From positions 1 through 46,293 of the forward strand of contig QIGB01000063.1 of the NCBI GenBank assembly GCA_003228815.1: a stretch of DNA of 46,293 nt, written 5' to 3'. Positions 8,711 through 17,604 of the stretch are shown here, in pieces. Origin of the DNA: Chlamydiota bacterium. GTDB lineage: Bacteria; Chlamydiota; Chlamydiia; Chlamydiales; Rhabdochlamydiaceae. Position numbers and translations under genes: made by a program. Every line of letters begins with the position of its first letter. Within the stretch, counting starts at the first letter, position 1. Under the pieces are notes generated by a model that did no database searches, was not told the DNA's origin, and was given only the letters and a program-made list of their open reading frames with translations.

Positions 8711-9540
8711 GAAAAGATCCTCGCAATTTCTTTATGAAGAGAGTTGAGAGCAATGGTGAGAAAAAAATTGCTGCACAAAATGGCAATATAGCAAATCACA
8801 ACGCTATTGGTGGTATTCCGGCCGACCCCTTCGGCTCCTCCGCTTGTTTTCATTCCTTTATAGCAGGAAATTGTCATGATCAAGATACCGAAGAAAAAGG
8901 CCTTGACGCTTCCATTAAAAAAATCAAACAACGTGATGTGATTCGGCATGGGATCGAAATAGGCACCTGGAGACATATCAAAGAAATAAACAGAAATGAG
9001 ATATCCCCCAAAAATTCCCATGACCATGCTAAATAAAGTGAGCAGGGGCATCATAAACATCCCTGCGATAAATCTGGGAGCGACCAGAAAGCGATTCGGA
9101 TTGACGGCCATGCTTTGGAGAGCGTCAATCTGTTCGGTGACGCGCATGGTTCCCAGCTCAGCGCAAATCGCAGCTCCCACCCTTCCTGTCACCATGAAAG
9201 CCGTCAAAATCGGACCGAGCTCTGTGATCATGGCCTTGCCCACCATCAAGCCTGTAATCCCACTCAGTCCCTTATTGTCCAATTGATAAAATGATTGGGC
9301 GGCAAGAACAAGACCTGTAAAAAAGCCGGTGATGGCGACAACAGCCAGTGAAGCAACACCGATGTTATACATGAGCTTCAGGATGATGCGGAGTTTAGGG
9401 GGGCGCCAAAGAGTTGCTTTGACCGTATCGATAAAAAGCTGAACATACTCGCCAATCGCCACCAAAAAATGGAGTTTTAGTCGATAGATCCACCTTTCAA
9501 TGATCCCATCACGCGAGATCCCTTCTTCATTTGCTTCCAT
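8707..9540 (-). CDS. mlaE: MlaE-like permease of the MCE lipid transporter
   Basis: The 277-residue integral membrane protein has the MlaE/YrbE (DUF140) pattern: an amphipathic N-terminus, then about five membrane helices. It contains the conserved stretch TELGPILTAFMVTGRVGAA and the following CAELGTMRVTEQIDAL, thought to be the coupling helix region. It forms the membrane channel partnered by MlaF and MlaD, both directly downstream with ATGA overlaps. The start at 9540 gives a normal family N-terminus. Only 42 bases separate it from the translocator-like gene upstream and no clear promoter is visible there, so it could be read through from the secretion operon. Confidence 0.93.
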   Translation of the reverse strand: MEANEEGISRDGIIERWIYRLKLHFLVAIGEYVQLFIDTVKATLWRPPKLRIILKLMYNIGVASLAVVAITGFFTGLVLAAQSFYQLDNKGLSGITGLMVGKAMITELGPILTAFMVTGRVGAAICAELGTMRVTEQIDALQSMAVNPNRFLVAPRFIAGMFMMPLLTLFSMVMGIFGGYLISVYFFDMSPGAYFDPMPNHITLFDFFNGSVKAFFFGILIMTISCYKGMKTSGGAEGVGRNTTNSVVICYIAILCSNFFLTIALNSLHKEIARIFS

Positions 9541-9582
9541 GAGCTCAATCTAACCGAAAGAGCGTTTGCGGTCAAAAAAGTT

Positions 9583-10290
9583 TTACATTCTTTGTCCGCT
9601 ACTACGGATCATTTGCCCTTCGATACTAATGAGCTCGGCGATTTTTCGTTGGACAAGCTCTGGCAGGTTTTTTAGCCCTTCAAGTGCTTGACGATCCGAT
9701 GAAACAGTACTTTGAAAGAGTTGTTGAGCATGGCGATCGGGTACCATTCCACTTTCGAGGAATTTATCGAGTGCTTGCGCTCCAGGTTGGGTGAGATTTG
9801 CAAGTCCCTTCACAACCTCTCCGACATTTCCTCCAATCATTCCTCCAGCTAGCATTAGGAAAGGATTTCCAAAACCAAAGACGGTGTATGCCCAGCCTTG
9901 GTATTGTGTTTGACTGCGGATGCTCCCGACTTTGCCTTGAATCTCTTCTTTTTTTTCGTGTTCTTGGTCTTTTTTAAAGAGAACATGTCGTTCTGTCGCT
10001 TCAGCAATTCGCGCCAATAATGCATGTAGACGACGAAGGATCGATTGATTTGTAATCGGTGGTTGCCCTGTAAGTTCTCGAAGATCATTCACTGTGTTGA
10101 GTGCTTGCTCTGCTAATTGGGGATCAATCATTTCAGCTCTAGTTGGCTCATTTCCTAAAATAGCTAAATAAGGTGCTAGAGCTTCGTTGGTTTCTTCCAT
10201 TTGTTGGAACATCTCTTTATTTTCTGCAGGGTTAATAGTCCCACAAGAATGTTGCTGTTGTGTTTGGATTTCTGCGAGTCTATCGACCAT
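9583..10290 (-). CDS. Putative type III secretion minor translocator (CopD/YopD-like position)
   Basis: The 235-residue protein has one clear hydrophobic segment (about residues 133-156, FGFGNPFLMLAGGMIGG). It is flanked by a charged helical region rich in K/E (about 95-120) and a C-terminal helical part. This one-hydrophobic-segment design, and its place directly after a two-hydrophobic-segment protein and an LcrH-like chaperone, match the minor translocator position of type III secretion operons. It is much shorter than the roughly 430-residue chlamydial CopD proteins I remember, and I see no direct sequence motif. The call therefore rests on architecture and context; an unrelated membrane-active effector is possible. 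It starts 10 bases after the preceding stop. Confidence 0.55.
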   Translation of the reverse strand: MVDRLAEIQTQQQHSCGTINPAENKEMFQQMEETNEALAPYLAILGNEPTRAEMIDPQLAEQALNTVNDLRELTGQPPITNQSILRRLHALLARIAEATERHVLFKKDQEHEKKEEIQGKVGSIRSQTQYQGWAYTVFGFGNPFLMLAGGMIGGNVGEVVKGLANLTQPGAQALDKFLESGMVPDRHAQQLFQSTVSSDRQALEGLKNLPELVQRKIAELISIEGQMIRSSGQRM

Positions 10291-10300
10291 TTATTTCCTC

Positions 10301-11209
10301 CTAAACGGGTTGTTGAATGACCTGAATGGCCTCATCAGTTTCTCTTAGTATTTCTTCAAGTGTTTTATGAATTTGGCGTTGTCCATCATGGAACTCTTTC
10401 GTCTCATCGAGAAATTCTTCGAGGGATAAGTTAGAGAGTTCCGAATTTGATTGCAAAAAGGAAAGCTGCGCAGTCGCTTCTCTTAGATGTCCTTGAGAGA
10501 TTCCGCCCGCGAAGGCAGTCAATCCAGAGGCAATCATTCCCGTGCTCTGCAAAATCGAAGTCACCCCTTGAATCCCTGTTTGCGCGGCATAATTCCATGC
10601 AGCATAGCTTCCATAAATTCCCATCCCTGCAGCCGTTATGCCAATTGCTGGGGGAATGTACGTTTTGATCACTGAATGGAGAGTTGTATTTTTTCCCGCA
10701 ACTTGGTCAGCAACCCAGTCCCATACACGGGCATATTTAAATGCGAGATTCCCTAGAGAAAGGACTCCAGAAAGAATCAGAATGCCACCGACTACAGGAG
10801 CTCCTGTGGAGATTGCAGAGAAACCAAAGAAAAAGGAGATTGCGCTCATGATGGAACTGCCAATATCTTCCAAGATGCTCCAAAAGCTCACTGTTTTAGA
10901 CGCCTCATAGGCCTCTTTTAATTTGATTGCTTCTTCCCTGTAGAGTGCATCGATTTCCTGACACTTTTTTTCAATGGCCCCTTCTTTAAAGCGGCTCCAT
11001 CGATCCGCAGCGGGTTCAAGTCGCCCTACGTAATTTTCAATTGTTCTTAGAACCGGATCCAAAGTCGGTTTGGAAGGAACATATGTTTCTTTTTTCTCCG
11101 CTGGTGCAATGGAAGAAGCGCTCCTATCTTGGACAAAGGGAGAAGAACTTTTCTCCAAAACGGGCAGAACACTTGGAACCTCATGAATTCTTTCTACGGC
11201 TTCAACCAT
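10301..11209 (-). CDS. Putative type III secretion major translocator (CopB/YopB-like)
   Basis: The 302-residue product starts MVEAVERIHE. Two hydrophobic regions (about 118-155 and 184-238) are separated by a short polar loop, with a coiled-coil-prone segment before them (60-105) and after them (255-300). This two-hydrophobic-region layout is typical of the YopB/CopB pore-forming translocator, which is secreted through the needle and inserted into the host membrane. The ATG at 11209 overlaps the chaperone stop by 8 bases; a longer reading from 11236 would overlap more and has a weaker start. The coupling to an LcrH-like chaperone gene supports the assignment. Confidence 0.65.
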   Translation of the reverse strand: MVEAVERIHEVPSVLPVLEKSSSPFVQDRSASSIAPAEKKETYVPSKPTLDPVLRTIENYVGRLEPAADRWSRFKEGAIEKKCQEIDALYREEAIKLKEAYEASKTVSFWSILEDIGSSIMSAISFFFGFSAISTGAPVVGGILILSGVLSLGNLAFKYARVWDWVADQVAGKNTTLHSVIKTYIPPAIGITAAGMGIYGSYAAWNYAAQTGIQGVTSILQSTGMIASGLTAFAGGISQGHLREATAQLSFLQSNSELSNLSLEEFLDETKEFHDGQRQIHKTLEEILRETDEAIQVIQQPV

Positions 11210-11639
11210 AAAGATGCTCCTTGAGATATTCCACACGTTTTGTCAGAGGTTCAGCTTCGTTAAGGTGCATTTCGGCCATTTTCAGTGCTTTTTTTGCCTC
11301 TTCGATCTCACCCATGGAGAGATAGCATTCGGCTGCATGAAAGTGAGAGGTGGGACTATGACCACTCAAAAGGGCATGCACGGCCCAAGCGTGCAACGAA
11401 GCTTGATATTCTTTTTGCATTTGATGACTTGCGGCGAGTCCTTTCCAAAAACGGGGATCGTAGGGGTCATGCAAAATGAGCTGCGTGAAAAAATCCGCAG
11501 CGTCCTTGTATGCACCGATTTCATATTTTCCAAAGGAGGCGGCATAGATGGTTTCACGCTCATGCTTGGAAAAGGGAGGTTTTTCTCCCGTAATCCCGAG
11601 GGTTTCTTTGAATTCTTCTACTGCTGCGATAAAATCCAT
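11202..11639 (-). CDS. LcrH/SycD-like TPR chaperone for type III secretion translocators
   Basis: The 145-residue cytoplasmic protein consists of about three tetratricopeptide repeats (roughly 30-140), with YKDAADFFTQLILHDPYDPR and FWKGLAASHQMQKEYQASLH typical of class II secretion chaperones. These bind the N-terminal regions of the two translocators and keep them soluble before export. The gene lies directly upstream of, and overlaps, the CopB-like gene. The length is slightly below the 160-230 residues of known SycD/Scc proteins. It follows the coiled-coil gene by 12 bases, so all four genes are probably one operon. Confidence 0.8.
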   Translation of the reverse strand: MDFIAAVEEFKETLGITGEKPPFSKHERETIYAASFGKYEIGAYKDAADFFTQLILHDPYDPRFWKGLAASHQMQKEYQASLHAWAVHALLSGHSPTSHFHAAECYLSMGEIEEAKKALKMAEMHLNEAEPLTKRVEYLKEHLYG

Positions 11640-11651
11640 TAGAGCATCCTT

Positions 11652-12194
11652 TTAATGCATCCTTTGCATATTGGAGAGAATCCGTTCATTGAGACCAAGC
11701 ATCCGTTGCAAGCCGCGGTTGAAGAGTTCGACAGCTTTGGTGAGATCATGTTGTTCCAGCATGATTTCTTCTGACTTCATACTGATTTTGCGTTGCAAGG
11801 GTCCTTCGACTCTTTGGGTGACCATGCGCCTCATATTGTCATCGTTCGCCCACTCCCCAAGTTTTTCTTGCAATTGCGTCGCCACTTGAGTGATTTCACC
11901 TTCCATCCAAGAAAATTTTGTAGGAGGAAAGATGTGACGCAGATCGGGATTGTCCGCAAGCTTTTTAATGCGGGCAACATCTTCTCCGGTCACTTCGATC
12001 GAGTGCTCACCGTCTTGTGCAAAAGCATCACTTCCGTTGGCAAGCAAACTGAGGAACCATTCGAGCTCTTCCATCTCGGTCACAAGCTGCTCGATTTCCT
12101 GATTTTTCACTTCAATTGTTTCATGAACACGCATTTCATGTTGTTGAAAAAGTGCAACTGATTCTCCAGCTAAGTCATATCCTAAATCTGCCAT
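11652..12194 (-). CDS. Coiled-coil hydrophilic protein at the head of the translocon genes
   Basis: The 180-residue product beginning MADLGYDLAG is charged and helical, with a coiled-coil-prone region at about 25-65 (EIEQLVTEMEELEWFL) and another at about 125-180. There is no membrane segment. The ATG at 12194 is preceded by GGGAG six bases upstream; a longer reading to 12254 adds 20 residues without a better start. In Chlamydia, small unknown proteins also accompany lcrH, copB and copD genes, so an accessory role in type III secretion (chaperone, gatekeeper or exported helper) is reasonable but not demonstrated by any motif. Confidence 0.65.
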   Translation of the reverse strand: MADLGYDLAGESVALFQQHEMRVHETIEVKNQEIEQLVTEMEELEWFLSLLANGSDAFAQDGEHSIEVTGEDVARIKKLADNPDLRHIFPPTKFSWMEGEITQVATQLQEKLGEWANDDNMRRMVTQRVEGPLQRKISMKSEEIMLEQHDLTKAVELFNRGLQRMLGLNERILSNMQRMH

Positions 12195-12286
12195 TTCTCT
12201 CTCCCATTTTGCTTCCCGCACATCAAGTTTAGATCTGAGCTGGAATAAAAGCAAGAATCAAGCAATTTTTTGTGATGGAAATTTGA

Positions 12287-14176
12287 TCATTCCGAAGATA
12301 TATATTTTTGAACGGTCTCTTGTATCCGCTTGCCAAGGGCAGAAATATCCGGCACATCAAAAGTTTCTTTGGGGGGCTTTGGGTTTTTTTTCAAATAAGT
12401 TACTAAACCACTTCGAAATTTTTCACCAAGATTTTCAGCCTCGACCGTAGCAAGAGCTGGAATCAAATGGTGCCAGGCAGCGCGTTTAAGCGCTGCTTCA
12501 AGCACTTTATGAAATGAGTAATTTACAGTGATCTCTTTACAGAATTGGAGCGTTGCGTCGCTTAAATTCGAATCATTTAATAATTGCTCCATTTCAACCA
12601 TTTCTTCTTTACTAAGAGGCTTATTGAGAGAGCGATTAGGAAGTCTTTGATCTCCGCCAAATAGAGCAAGCAGCTGACTTAGGTTCGGGGAAATTGTCTT
12701 CGCTAGATCTACCTGCTGTTGCAGGAATCGCCATTTACAACCCATGTTTGCGGCATCTTCATAGAGGTACAATTTACATCGAGAACACCAAGACTCAACT
12801 GCGGTATTATCTCCTGTAGCAAGTAGCCGTTCTGAAGCGAGTTGAATATACTTCATATCTTCTGGAGCAAAGGAAGGTCGTACTATAACTGTCAAGCGAC
12901 GACCTTCATGAGAGGCTTCTTCTTCTTGTAAAAGAGCGGGATCTTGCCCCTGTCCTTTGAAGATCACACGTCCGTAACCTTTTTCTCTAAGAAAGGCAAG
13001 ACGTTCAGGTGTAAAAATTTGATCTTGAAATTCTTTTGTTGAGGGATGAGCAAATTCTCCTCGTTGATTTAATACAATGACTACATCCTTCTTTTTTTCA
13101 TGGATAGCCACACAATCAATGAATTTTCCCCAGGAAGCTGGATTGTGTGCATAGCCAGAATTAAATGAATATTGATCGTAATCTGGTTCCGATTTACCAT
13201 CGAAAACATTCATTGCCTCTAAAATATCCTTTCGCAACTCAGCATCTTGAATTTGAGGTAAATAAGAGGAGCAGCAGTATCCTCGAGATTTTGGTGCTTC
13301 TATTCTGCTCCTATCTAAAAATACGCCAGATCCTGGTTGGAGCCCCATTGGGAGTTGTCCAGAGCTATTACCGGATTCACTAGGGAAAAGGTGAGAGTGT
13401 AAATCCTGATAAATCTCGCTATCAGCTTTTGGAGAAGCCTCTTGAACCATGGCTTGCAAATATCTAGGAGTAGTCGGATTTTCCGCATTTTCTCTAAAAC
13501 CAAACGTGGGGCCCGCAATTTTTCGTGAAATTAGAGATTCAATGTAGTCAAGACCCCAGCCAAGCTTAACAGGACCTGTAAGGAGAAAATCTCCAGGACT
13601 CTTTTCTGGAGGTTCCGACCCACATTTTCTGATGTGTACATTCGAGGGGTAATCACAATGGAGAAATGATTGTGGATCATTTGAACAAAACGAGGAATTC
13701 ATCAATGCCCAGTCAAAAGTTAATGTAGAACAGATTTTTTGCATTAAAGCGATAGCTTTAGCAGCAGCTGCAACATCACCTTGTCCTCCTTGGACCTCCG
13801 TCATGATGACAATTTTTTGCATCTGAGTAGGCCATGGAAGTTCGCGATATTGACTTTCAATTTTTCGGTGGAGAGAGAAAATCAAATCGTAAAATTCTTC
13901 GGGTGGTTCATTAGCTCTCCTTCGAGCCCACTCACCCCAAACGTCTATTTCTTGAAATGGGGGCCTAAAACAATGAGAGATTGCCATTTCAACGAGAGAA
14001 GCACTTTGGCTAAGAATTGGGATCGTCTCAAAAAGGGCGATGACACTATGCATAATACGTTCTGAGCAAGAAGATTGACTATCGAAAGCTCTACGATAAT
14101 GGCCTAAGCAATTACCCCAGGCAAGTGCGTTGTAAAAGGTATAGTCTCGATCTAGAAGTAAATAATCTGAATTCAT
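12287..14176 (-). CDS. Putative GT-B-type glycosyltransferase, 629 residues
   Basis: I do not recognise the exact family. An N-terminal segment, IVIMTEVQGGQGDVAAAAKA (about residues 123-142), resembles the glycine-rich first loop of GT-B glycosyltransferases. The C-terminal half has a Rossmann-like strand (DVVIVLNQRGEF), then LLATGDNTAVESWCSRCKLY, which resembles the donor-binding region of that fold. Cysteines are frequent (for example YCCSSYLP). There is no signal peptide or membrane segment. It is transcribed toward the type III secretion genes, 92 bases from the coiled-coil gene, so a secreted glycosyltransferase effector is a possible inference. A near-consensus promoter places transcription start at or next to the ATG. 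Confidence 0.5.
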   Translation of the reverse strand: MNSDYLLLDRDYTFYNALAWGNCLGHYRRAFDSQSSCSERIMHSVIALFETIPILSQSASLVEMAISHCFRPPFQEIDVWGEWARRRANEPPEEFYDLIFSLHRKIESQYRELPWPTQMQKIVIMTEVQGGQGDVAAAAKAIALMQKICSTLTFDWALMNSSFCSNDPQSFLHCDYPSNVHIRKCGSEPPEKSPGDFLLTGPVKLGWGLDYIESLISRKIAGPTFGFRENAENPTTPRYLQAMVQEASPKADSEIYQDLHSHLFPSESGNSSGQLPMGLQPGSGVFLDRSRIEAPKSRGYCCSSYLPQIQDAELRKDILEAMNVFDGKSEPDYDQYSFNSGYAHNPASWGKFIDCVAIHEKKKDVVIVLNQRGEFAHPSTKEFQDQIFTPERLAFLREKGYGRVIFKGQGQDPALLQEEEASHEGRRLTVIVRPSFAPEDMKYIQLASERLLATGDNTAVESWCSRCKLYLYEDAANMGCKWRFLQQQVDLAKTISPNLSQLLALFGGDQRLPNRSLNKPLSKEEMVEMEQLLNDSNLSDATLQFCKEITVNYSFHKVLEAALKRAAWHHLIPALATVEAENLGEKFRSGLVTYLKKNPKPPKETFDVPDISALGKRIQETVQKYISSE

Positions 14177-14183
14177 AAATTAT

Positions 14184-14212
14184 AGTATATAATATTTTAG
14201 ATATTAAATCAA
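14184..14212 (-). promoter_or_regulatory. Sigma70-type promoter, probably giving a leaderless transcript
   Basis: On the minus strand, TTGATT (14212-14207) and TATACT (14189-14184) are separated by exactly 17 bases. Only seven bases lie between the -10 box and the ATG at 14176, and they contain no ribosome-binding site. Transcription would therefore begin at or beside the A of the start codon. Confidence 0.5.
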
Positions 14213-14299
14213 GATATTTACTTAGTTGTAAACCACTGAAAGTGTGTTATCTAACCATCAAGGCGTTCCCGCGTAAATCACTCATTTTTAGTTAAATGA

Positions 14300-14512
14300 G
14301 CCTGGAAGAGGACAGAAAAGTGGGTGGAATCCAGCTTTTATGCTCTTCCAGCCAATGGCTGCTAGCGCACAGCAAAATCGGTCCGCACGAATTGGGATCA
14401 GTGCTGCGCACGAACCAATTCGTGAAGGATCCGATTTGGCAAAGCGATAGTCAGCTCAAGGCGAGCATCGCCAAAAACGCCAAAAAACGCAGTTTTTGGC
14501 GTCTATAGAGGC
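14300..14512. repeat. Long imperfect palindrome (fold-back element)
   Basis: The gap 14177-14553 holds no gene but is strongly palindromic around base 14405. CACGAATTGG (14386-14395) pairs with CCAATTCGTG (14415-14424), and AAATCGG (14375-14381) with CCGATTT (14431-14437). Weaker pairing continues outward to about GCCT at 14300 and AGGC at 14512. A separate local hairpin is formed by CTGGAAGAG (14302-14310) and CTCTTCCAG (14343-14351). Outer boundaries are uncertain and no target duplication is clear. Confidence 0.45.
14473..14501 (-). terminator. Rho-independent terminator after tamB
   Basis: On the minus strand CGCCAAAAA (14501-14493) pairs with TTTTTGGCG (14486-14478), and the stem is followed by TTTTTGG. 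It lies about 50 bases past the tamB stop. Confidence 0.55.
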
Positions 14513-14553
14513 ACCACCACAGAATGAATTTTTTCTAAAAAATATAGAATCAT

Positions 14554-17500
14554 TCAATAATGATGATGCCATTTCAAAGAAAACTTCCCTTGCTGGTCTT
14601 CATTGACTTCTGCTTGAAAGCGAATCCCTTTTTTGAGATCAACCTCGACCGAGACGTTGCGGCTTTCCCGGCCTTGTGAAAGGGTGAGCATCACGCCGCG
14701 CATCAAATATTTGCCAATTTGGAGAGAGATCTTGCCTGGGTCATTTTCTGAGGTGATGAGCGTGAGGCGATCGATCCCGAGGGTTTTGCGAATTTTTTCT
14801 AAGATGTCCGGCGCAGAATTGCCCGAAAGTGAAATGACGGTTTGCGCAAGTTGCAGTGCCTGTACAGCCGAAATTTCAGAGAAGTCTTTATTGAAAAGGA
14901 TTTGTGAAAGCAGTGAACTCGTAGGCAGCTGAGGGCTCGATTGGAAGGAGAGATTCGGAGAGGAGATGGGCCCTTGCAGCATGACGGTGACGCTCACATC
15001 GGACAGATCGCAATTTCCGCTGAGAGATATATAGGAGCTTGGAGAGGGCTGATCATTGAAGATCACTTCTCCTTGCGTGAGATCAAATACTTTTCCAGAA
15101 AAAATATACTCTCCATTGATGAGTTGGAGATTTCCTTTGGCGACAATGTCTATAAAGTTGCCGGTGAGGTGGAGTTTGCCCTTCAATTCTGCGGTAAGTC
15201 CTCGTCCTTCAACGAAGGCTCTTCCGGGAACAATGAGATCGAGGTCAAGTTTTAAAGGAGAACCTGGAGGGGTAAGACTTTTTTTGCGAGTGATTGACTC
15301 TGGGGGATTCACAAAAGCAATGGGAAGCTCCGGGAGGGTAGTGGGAAGGCTATCGGGAATGCGAAAAGTTGCCTCATCAACTTTGAGTTTCCCCTTTGCA
15401 ATCGCTCCTGTTCGATCTCCACTAATGGTGACTTGTCCACTAAAATTCCCTGTGATGGTATCAAATGTGACAGCTTCGAATTGGTTGAGTTCTCCCGAAA
15501 TGGTGAAAGGAAATTTTTTGAGTCGATTCAAGAGAACATTGCCTTTAGCAGACGCGCTCCCTCCTTTTCCATCCACAGCATAGAGATCGGTAATGACCAC
15601 ATTTTGTTTGCTGGCATATCCTTTTGCAGAGATTTCTTTTAATAGAGTGCCGCTATAGTAGTTTTCATAGAGGCCATCTTGCAGATCAAATTCTCCTTGT
15701 AGCATGGGTTTTGTTAGCGTTTTGGAGAAATGGAGATTGGTCGTCAGCCACCCTTCAATGCGTTGATGTCCAATATTGATGAAGTTGAAGAGATCTTGGA
15801 GTTTTCCCTCTGCGATGAGATCTCCTGAAAAGGGTTTGTCTTCATCTAGCTGGATTTTGAAAGGGAGATGGTCAAAAAGGATGGGCAATGTTCCTGAAAA
15901 ATGGACAAATTGCTCTCCTTTAGCTTTGAGTTCTCCGTGGATTTGCGCGGTATTTCCACTGAGGTGTACTTGCATGGAACCTTTTGTCGTGAGGGTGTCA
16001 TCGCTCCCTTCGGAGAGGAAAAGAGCTCTTTTGAGAGCAACGTTGCAGCTCCCTTGGAGGTTCTTATCCCAAGAAAGAAGATCAATATCAATAGAGCCGA
16101 TGCCAGCTAGAGAAAAATGGCGATGGGGCAATGGGATGAATTCGAGAGGAAATTCGTCTGCTTTGATTTTGATGAGAGAAGTTGACTGAGTCAGATCAAT
16201 ACGGGAAAAAAGATGTCCTTTTCCGATATCGAGAGAGAGATTATGCATTTTGAAGTGCTCAGGAGTCCAATCAATTGCAAAGGACTCGCAAAGGGCAATG
16301 CGTTTTTGAAAAGCAAAGCCGTTAAAGGCTTCTACATTTGTCAGAATACCTCCATTTTTTTTCTGCCAGTTTCCTTTGCCTGCAACTTCGAGAGGTCCTT
16401 CCCAATCACCTTTCGCAAAAAAAGAAAATGGAGAAGCTCCGGGCTCAAAGATCGAGCTGATTTCAATCCGGTCAAATTTCACCTTTGGGGCGATGAGATG
16501 TGAAGCTTCAATCGAAAACTCTCCCCGAAGATCGCCGAAAAGGTCGTAAAGAGTGCTTTCGAGAGAGAGCGTTTCGCAAGTCCCATCTCCATATCCCAAA
16601 TCTTCTGCCTCGATCTGACATTTCAAATCCTGAAATTCAGAGAAAGACTGAAAATCAATTTTTGCACCTAGACGTCCTTTTAAGTAGGAGTCGGGGAAAA
16701 GGGGACGGAGAACCTTCAAGTCGAGGATTTTGGCAAAAATTGTCCCTTCTAAACACTTGAGACTGGGATCGAGATCCATTTTTCCAAAAAAGTGGAGATT
16801 GGGACCCTCCATTTGAAAGTCATCGATGGAAATGAGTCGGCAGGAAGGAGAGAATCGATATTGGACCTCTCCTTCAATGGGGATATCCTTTGGCCCCCCA
16901 GAAAAACGAGTGGTTCCTTCCCAACCATTTCCTTTTCTGACCCCATCCAGAGAAAGATTCGTTGATTGGAGGGGAATATTGAATGCGAAAATGTTCTCTC
17001 CGCTGCAATCGAAATGGACCGTGTCACTTGCAATACTTCCAAAGCCCGTCATGGTCCCTTTAGAGAAGAGAGGGGAAATTAGTGAAGCGTCGGGGAGGTG
17101 GAAAGTAAGACTTCCCTCCAAAATAGTCAGATCGGGGTCAATTTTTCCTTCCATGCGAACAAAGAGATCGTCTCCCTCGAGGAGAAATTGAGAAATCTTG
17201 ATCGGTTTATTTCCATCTAAGTCGATCCGCCCCTTAGCTGTTCCATCGAAAGAAACTCCTTTGTATTTTCCATGAAGCATTTTGAAATGGGTGATTTCGA
17301 GTTGCTTTTTAAACAAGGGAAACACCCCGCAGCGGGCCTTGATCGTATCGAAGAAGACGATCTGATCTTCCCATTGCATACTCACATTTTTTAGCTTCCA
17401 TTCGAAGGGAAGATTGCCATCGAGCTTTTGGATAGAAAGATCAATCCCATGCTCTTTTGCTGCCGAGATGACCATTTTTTTGATCTGGTATTTGGCAAGG

Positions 17501-17604
17501 GGCGTTTGCAAAAGGAGGATGACCCCAAAAGTCAAAATAAAGAAGGAAAGAAGAACACGAATAAAAATTTTCAAAACGTCTGTCCTAAGCTTACAAACAC
17601 CCAC
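14554..17604 (-). CDS. tamB: TamB-like AsmA-family inner-membrane/periplasmic protein
   Basis: The 1016-residue protein has one N-terminal membrane anchor (about residues 12-32), then a very long beta-rich periplasmic region with repeated FxGxxDL-type strands. It ends with a TamB (DUF490) C-terminal domain, recognisable by the GEVIFNDQPSPSSYISLSG region, LGIDRLTLIT and IGKYLMRGVMLTLSQGRE. TamB proteins form a hydrophobic groove bridging inner and outer membranes, implicated in phospholipid transport and outer-membrane protein assembly. It is shorter than E. coli TamB (about 1260). The ATG start overlaps tamA by 34 bases; an alternative TTG at 17574, overlapping the tamA TGA, is also possible. 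Confidence 0.9.
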   Translation of the reverse strand: MGVCKLRTDVLKIFIRVLLSFFILTFGVILLLQTPLAKYQIKKMVISAAKEHGIDLSIQKLDGNLPFEWKLKNVSMQWEDQIVFFDTIKARCGVFPLFKKQLEITHFKMLHGKYKGVSFDGTAKGRIDLDGNKPIKISQFLLEGDDLFVRMEGKIDPDLTILEGSLTFHLPDASLISPLFSKGTMTGFGSIASDTVHFDCSGENIFAFNIPLQSTNLSLDGVRKGNGWEGTTRFSGGPKDIPIEGEVQYRFSPSCRLISIDDFQMEGPNLHFFGKMDLDPSLKCLEGTIFAKILDLKVLRPLFPDSYLKGRLGAKIDFQSFSEFQDLKCQIEAEDLGYGDGTCETLSLESTLYDLFGDLRGEFSIEASHLIAPKVKFDRIEISSIFEPGASPFSFFAKGDWEGPLEVAGKGNWQKKNGGILTNVEAFNGFAFQKRIALCESFAIDWTPEHFKMHNLSLDIGKGHLFSRIDLTQSTSLIKIKADEFPLEFIPLPHRHFSLAGIGSIDIDLLSWDKNLQGSCNVALKRALFLSEGSDDTLTTKGSMQVHLSGNTAQIHGELKAKGEQFVHFSGTLPILFDHLPFKIQLDEDKPFSGDLIAEGKLQDLFNFINIGHQRIEGWLTTNLHFSKTLTKPMLQGEFDLQDGLYENYYSGTLLKEISAKGYASKQNVVITDLYAVDGKGGSASAKGNVLLNRLKKFPFTISGELNQFEAVTFDTITGNFSGQVTISGDRTGAIAKGKLKVDEATFRIPDSLPTTLPELPIAFVNPPESITRKKSLTPPGSPLKLDLDLIVPGRAFVEGRGLTAELKGKLHLTGNFIDIVAKGNLQLINGEYIFSGKVFDLTQGEVIFNDQPSPSSYISLSGNCDLSDVSVTVMLQGPISSPNLSFQSSPQLPTSSLLSQILFNKDFSEISAVQALQLAQTVISLSGNSAPDILEKIRKTLGIDRLTLITSENDPGKISLQIGKYLMRGVMLTLSQGRESRNVSVEVDLKKGIRFQAEVNEDQQGKFSLKWHHHY

